In this document: positions 31,473-36,198 of the stretch, piece after piece
How positions within the stretch are numbered: position 1 is the first letter of the stretch
How the letters are laid out: each line of letters starts with the position of its first letter
Source: Leucosporidium creatinivorum
Taxonomy: Eukaryota > Basidiomycota > Microbotryomycetes > Leucosporidiales > Leucosporidiaceae
Direction of reading: 5' to 3'
Assembly: GCA_001600635.1 (NCBI GenBank)
Contig: BCKL01000018.1
Coordinates: forward strand, 568,814-605,011
Length of the DNA stretch: 36,198 nucleotides
Notes under the pieces: generated by a model
What the model saw: only the letters and a program-made list of their open reading frames with translations
Database searches by the model: none
What the model was told of the DNA's origin: nothing
Program-made: the position numbers and the translations under genes

Positions 31473-33830
31473 ATGAAGACTCTCGCCTTCGTGGCACTCG
31501 CTACAGCTGTCGCCGCTGTCCCTGCTTCCCACGAGCCAAGGGCTGGCACTCCTCGAGGTCCCATCGTCGACCTCGGGTCGGCCGGTCGGTATCTCGGTAC
31601 GGTGCAGAATAACGGGACTGTTCATTCGTGGAAGGGTGGGTAGTCTCTCGTATCTCTCCTGGGCTCACCCCGCTGACTCTCTTACACCTGCAGCCATCCC
31701 TTACGCCACGCCTCCAGTGGGCGACCTTCGCTTCAAGGCGCCTCAACCTCTCGCCAAGCAGAACAACTCGCTCGTCGATGTCAGTCAGGACTTTGCTGGA
31801 AAGCCTACAGCTTGTGTGCAGTTCGACACTACCTCCTTCGTCGGCGTCAACGCTGGCCCAGGTCAGGAGGACTGTCTGAAGGTCGGGCGCCGAGCTTCTT
31901 CTCTCCCTCGCTTTCGGACTGATGGCTCGACCTCTTGACAGCTCTGGGTTTGGGCTCCTGCTGGCGCAAAGAGGGGCGACAAGCTCGCCGTGCAAGTCTA
32001 CACTGTGAGCTCCCTCTTCTCGGCGATCACTCTCCAGGACGCCCTTCTGATCCCTGCGTGGCTCCTGCCGACTTGCTACAGCACGGCGGAGGCTACCAGA
32101 ACTCGCAATCCCCCAACAACGACTTCTCCGACTGGGTCGGCCAAGACCAGAAGTTCATCGCCATCAACGCCAACTACCGTCTCGGACTTCTCGGCTTCCA
32201 GAACGGGCAGGGTGTGCTCAACGAGGGTGGTATGGCCAACGCGGGTCTTCTGGATGCTCGCCTCGCCATCGAGTGGGCCGTCAAGAACGTCGAGGCGTTC
32301 GGCGGCGACCCCGCGAACATCGCCATCTCGGGCCAGAGCGGCGGTGGAGGAATGACCATGGATCAGCTCGTCCTCTACGATGGAAAGAACCCTCCCTTTG
32401 CTAAGGCTATCCCCAGGAGTGTTCAGCGCCATCAAGCTTGGACCGTGCAAGATCTCATCGTGAGCTCTTGTTCGTCGAACTTCCTGCCCCGGCGCTTACT
32501 TCTCCGTTCTTGCTCTCTCTCGCTTCTCCAGGGCCGTAACGACGCTTTCTCCAGATCGGTCAAGTGCAACGACCCCTCCTCGACTCGTGCTGGGGCCGCT
32601 CGTCAGCTCAAGTGTCTCCGAGCTCTCTCGGCGGAGACGATTCGCCTCGCCGCTTTCGACTTTGCCAAGACTACGGATTCTAACGGGTGAGTGCGAGGGT
32701 ACAGGGTTTGAATACCGTAAACTGACCGCTCCCGCCGCTCTGTAGCTTCAAGTGGCCTGGCTGGCTTCCTTCGGTCGACGGCAAGTCCATCTCACAGCAG
32801 CCGACTTACCTCTTCCGCGACGGCAAGTTCGCCAACGTGCCCATCCTCAGTGAGTAGCTATATATACCTCACACACGAACCCACAGCTCAACTTCCCTTG
32901 GCAGCCGGTCACGTCACAAACGAGTTCGCTCGACTCGTCGGCCCCCTCCCGAGCAACTTTACTGCTCTCGCTCGGTCGACAATTGGCTCGGCCGTCACTC
33001 CTGCTCTCGTCGAGACGTTGGAGCGAGTCTACCCCGCGCCCATCGCCAACTACTCGTACAACACCAACACGTATCAAGGTGAGCCTTCTCCCTCGGCCGA
33101 GCTGAGCGAGCGCCAACTGACGTCTTCCCATCGCAGACGCCCAACACCGTGATCTCGCCCTCATGGACGAGAACAGCTGGAAGTGTGCGGCTCCCATGAT
33201 CGCTAGGGCGGCAAGGAAGCGGTCCCAGACTGCCTTCGAGTACCGTTTCGACGCCAAGTGAGCAGCGACGGCTCGCTCGTGCAGTCTTTCGTGGCTGATC
33301 TGTCTCCTTCGCCAGCCAACCCGGCATCCCTACATACCTCGGATCCACCCACTCGTCCGACAACTGGTACTTGCAGAACGCCACGTCCACCTACGCCTCC
33401 AATGCGACCATGCTCGGCGTCGCTCAGGAGTGAGTCCTTCCTCTCCGCTGAAGCTCGTCAGCAACACGACCGGGCCCGACAAAAGCTGATTTCTGGTATT
33501 CACACCTCCAGATGGCGCGCCTACGTCGCCAGCTTCCTTCGTCACAGCGAGTGAGTTCGACGCTCGGCGCTCGTCTTAGCGCTCAATTGATACTCATCCC
33601 TGACATCCCACAGCCCCAACACCGAGAAGCTCTCCACCTCGGTATCTTGGCCCCAGACGTCGGCTGACCGTCGCTACGAGCCTCGCATGGTCATCTCTTA
33701 CGCTCAGCAATCCGCTCCTCACCTCGGCGAAGCGCCTACGAACAGCGGCATGGAGCTCATGGACACGGCCGAGTGGGACAGGTGCTCCTACTGGATGGAG
33801 GACGAGGTGGTGAAGATCACGAAGCAGTAA
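31473..33830 (+). CDS. Secreted type-B carboxylesterase/lipase
   Basis: Alpha/beta-hydrolase of the carboxylesterase type-B family, probably secreted and acting on esters or lipids outside the cell. Eleven exons: 31473-31635, 31694-31881, 31942-32004, 32082-32459, 32532-32686, 32746-32849, 32905-33078, 33137-33257, 33316-33429, 33512-33550, 33614-33830; 571 aa. The signal peptide is MKTLAFVALATAVAAVPA. Family blocks are IPYATPPVGDLRFKAPQPL, GQEDCL, HGGGY (oxyanion hole), YRLGLLGF and FGGDPANIAISGQSGGGGM. The nucleophile Ser lies in GQSGG, a variant of the usual GESAG that still fits GxSxG. Likely acid Glu in GHVTNEF and His in GSTHSSDNW complete the triad. Several NxS/T sequons support secretion. 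The exact substrate is unknown. Confidence 0.93.
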
Positions 33831-34085
33831 GAGAGCAAGCAAAGAGCGCAGGCGAGGCGAGATTAGTCGGGATTGAACAATCAGTCCACGAGCCGCAATG
33901 TAGCTCGCAGTCAGTATCATATCGGCGGAGCAAGGTAGCGAGCTGCGCCTTCGCGTCCAGATTCGCTCATACCGCCTCCGAGCCCTCTGAGAGCGGCGAC
34001 CAGGCGGAGCAGGCCTTCGCCGAAGTTTCCCCCTCGAAGCTGAATGCCTGCGACCGACATGCTAGAATACAGACGCCTCGACTGA

Positions 34086-35157
34086 CTACTGCGCAGACTT
34101 CTGGTCCTTTTCCCTCTGCTCCTTCATCGCCCTGTAGGCTGCTACGGCCTTCACGCGCTCCTGCTCCATCATCGCCTTGAGCGCTCCGCTGACGGGCATC
34201 CTGCTCGCCGGCAGCGGCTCCGTTACGGTCGTCGTCTTCTGCTTCCGCCCTGCCTTGCTCAGTACTGGTGGCGCCTGCACCACGTCCGACACGTTCCTCT
34301 TCTGCGTTGCCTCCTCGAATTCGGTCGCCCGCGCTGGCTTGGCCTTGGGCACGAATGGGTCGACCGAGGTGGAGGGAGTGGCTTTTGGCTTGACCTTGCC
34401 GGAGGGCAGGGTGGTGGTGGTGTCTTGTACGACGACCTCCTCTTGCTCGCCATCCTTGCCCTTCGCCTCGCCGGGGTTGGCCTTCTTGGCCTTCTTCTTC
34501 TGCGCCGAGGCCTTGGAGGCGCGAATGGCGGTGTCGATGGAGGGGCGAAGGGCCATCTCGACACGACGGTTGAAGGTACCGAGTGATTCGTAGGGGAGAG
34601 GAGTGAGGGCGACCTTCTGCGAACCGGGGGAGAGAGTTGTGTGAGCTCGGCGAGGCTGACGAACGGCAGGCTCGGCGGCGAACCTTCTGATTCGGGTTCT
34701 TCTTGTTCTCCTCTTCTTCGAACTTGCGCTTCTTGTTCTGTTGGTACTCCTCGCGAAGCGCACCGGCGTTCAAGATCCTGTAGGCAAGCGCTGGGTCAGC
34801 TCGCAGCTTCGCAAGAGTTGGAGCGGCTAGCGCACCTATGCATGTTCTTCGACAGTCCACCGAGATCCTTCCTGCCTCCAAACGAATCCTTCTTGTCCTT
34901 TGGCTGCTCCTTCTTGGCTCTGCGCTTCTTGGCTTCTGGAGCAAGAACGCCGACGGGTTTTGAGGAGGAAGCAGCGGCGACATGATTAGGGTGAGGGATG
35001 GAGTCGCCGGCGGTGGGAGCGTTGTCATATCCACTGCAATACGGATCAAGGTCAGCTGTAGCTCTCTAGAGCCCTTCGAGGCTGGAAAAGCGGAAGAGAC
35101 GCACGCTGCTGCTGTGGCCGCATCGCGAATGCTTCGTTTCTGCTTCTTGTGAGGCAT
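34086..35157 (-). CDS. Small Lys-rich, probably nucleolar protein (CCDC137-like?)
   Basis: Four exons: 35157-35105, 35033-34836, 34777-34684, 34616-34086; 291 aa. The protein is very basic. It starts MPHKKQKRSIRDAA, has Lys/Arg tracts such as EAKKRRAKKEQPKDKK, NKKRKFEEEENKKN and QKKKAKKANPG that look like nuclear/nucleolar localisation signals, and ends in a helical basic segment (MMEQERVKAVAAYRAMKEQR). One more conserved-looking stretch, LPYESLGTFNRRVEMALRP (about 121-139), resembles the short shared motif of CCDC137-type proteins, but I hold that name lightly. It is convergent with the carboxylesterase gene (255 bp between stops). Exon structure is well supported by frame; function is a guess based on composition. 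Confidence 0.68.
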
Positions 35158-35658
35158 GCTGGGGTGTGAGACGTTCTGTAGGGCACTGGCTGGTCAGGTT
35201 GAAGCTTCGGAGAACGGATCTGCTGAAGTCGCGGACAAGTAAGGTTGCGAGCAGAGGCAACCTGCGAAGCTCTCGCGGCTCTCTTCCTGCGCCTCGTTCG
35301 TCCCCCGGTTAGTATTTCGACTTTGTCCCTGCCAAGCTACATGTGTACTTGGTAGACTATCTGCACCTTCCAAGACCTGATTCGGAGCCTTTGCACGACA
35401 CAGCGCTCGCCTTTGACCTCCGGATCTCTTGGTGCTGGGGGTTCGTTCTGTAGTGCTGTTGGTTCCATAACCGTGCTTAATTCCGGTGTCACCATCGCCT
35501 GATCCTGGGCGCGAGAGCGAACACCCGGAATCAGCTATCTCGGCGATGAGGCAGCTGGATGCGAAGGTCGAATGCTCTAATATAACATGCTATGCTTCGC
35601 CGACACGCTAAGCTACTACGAGACGACCGGTATGTCCCCTTCGACGATTGACGAAGAC
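35158..35658. other. Intergenic: promoter of the Lys-rich gene and SEC23-B 3' region
   Basis: 501 bp. I looked for tRNA, 5S rRNA and repeats and saw none. The part nearest 35659 is presumably SEC23-B 3' UTR. Confidence 0.55.

Positions 35659-36198
<540 letters not shown>

Noticed and set aside
35158-35658. tRNA or 5S rRNA gene in the right-hand intergenic region
   Set aside because: No A/B-box spacing with a cloverleaf and no 5S core sequence could be found by eye.

Overview
The window looks like chromosomal DNA from a basidiomycete yeast or fungus, most likely Pucciniomycotina (Sporobolomyces/Rhodotorula-like); that placement is inference. It is GC-rich and gene-dense. Almost every gene is cut by many 53-100 nt introns that start GTRNGT, carry a near-constant GCTGAC/CTGAT branch-point block 15-30 nt before the acceptor, and end in YAG. 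I rebuilt 18 protein-coding genes exon by exon; for every complete model the summed exons are a multiple of three. I saw no tRNA, rRNA, CRISPR array or mobile element.

Layout, left to right (strand): 3' end of SEC23 copy A (+); a triose-phosphate-translocator-family transporter (+); an M17 leucyl aminopeptidase with a likely mitochondrial presequence (+); a leucine-rich-repeat protein (-); a coiled-coil/IQ/BAG-domain Hsp70 cochaperone (-); F-box protein A (+); mitochondrial Hsp70 SSC1 (-); F-box protein B (-); a kinesin-10/Kid-type chromokinesin with a C-terminal helix-hairpin-helix (-); a Sos7-like kinetochore protein (+); a secreted/type I membrane protein with an Arg-Ser tail (+); a nitronate monooxygenase (+); the 18S rRNA aminocarboxypropyl transferase TSR3 (+); ESCRT-III VPS24 (-); GPI-transamidase subunit PIG-S (+); a secreted type-B carboxylesterase (+); a small Lys-rich, probably nucleolar protein (-); and the 3' end of SEC23 copy B (-).

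Most of this is ordinary housekeeping content: COPII, GPI anchoring, ESCRT, ribosome maturation, mitochondrial import and mitosis. The kinesin and the Sos7-like gene are divergent and share a 239-bp promoter, a plausible co-regulated mitotic pair. Two related F-box genes flank SSC1.

The unusual signals are in gene structure. (1) The window is bounded by two SEC23 genes in inverted, tail-to-tail orientation. They are identical over the outermost 95 bp and abruptly divergent after it. Copy B has two extra introns, leaving exons of only 11, 14 and 11 nt. (2) The nitronate monooxygenase gene holds a composite intron with a zero-length exon (AG directly followed by GTGAGC) and also a GC-AG intron. 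(3) The kinesin and F-box B reading frames each contain one in-frame stop codon with well-preserved coding sequence on both sides. (4) The BAG gene has a 60-nt stop-free intron. No dedicated novel system (defence, mobile or biosynthetic) is visible.
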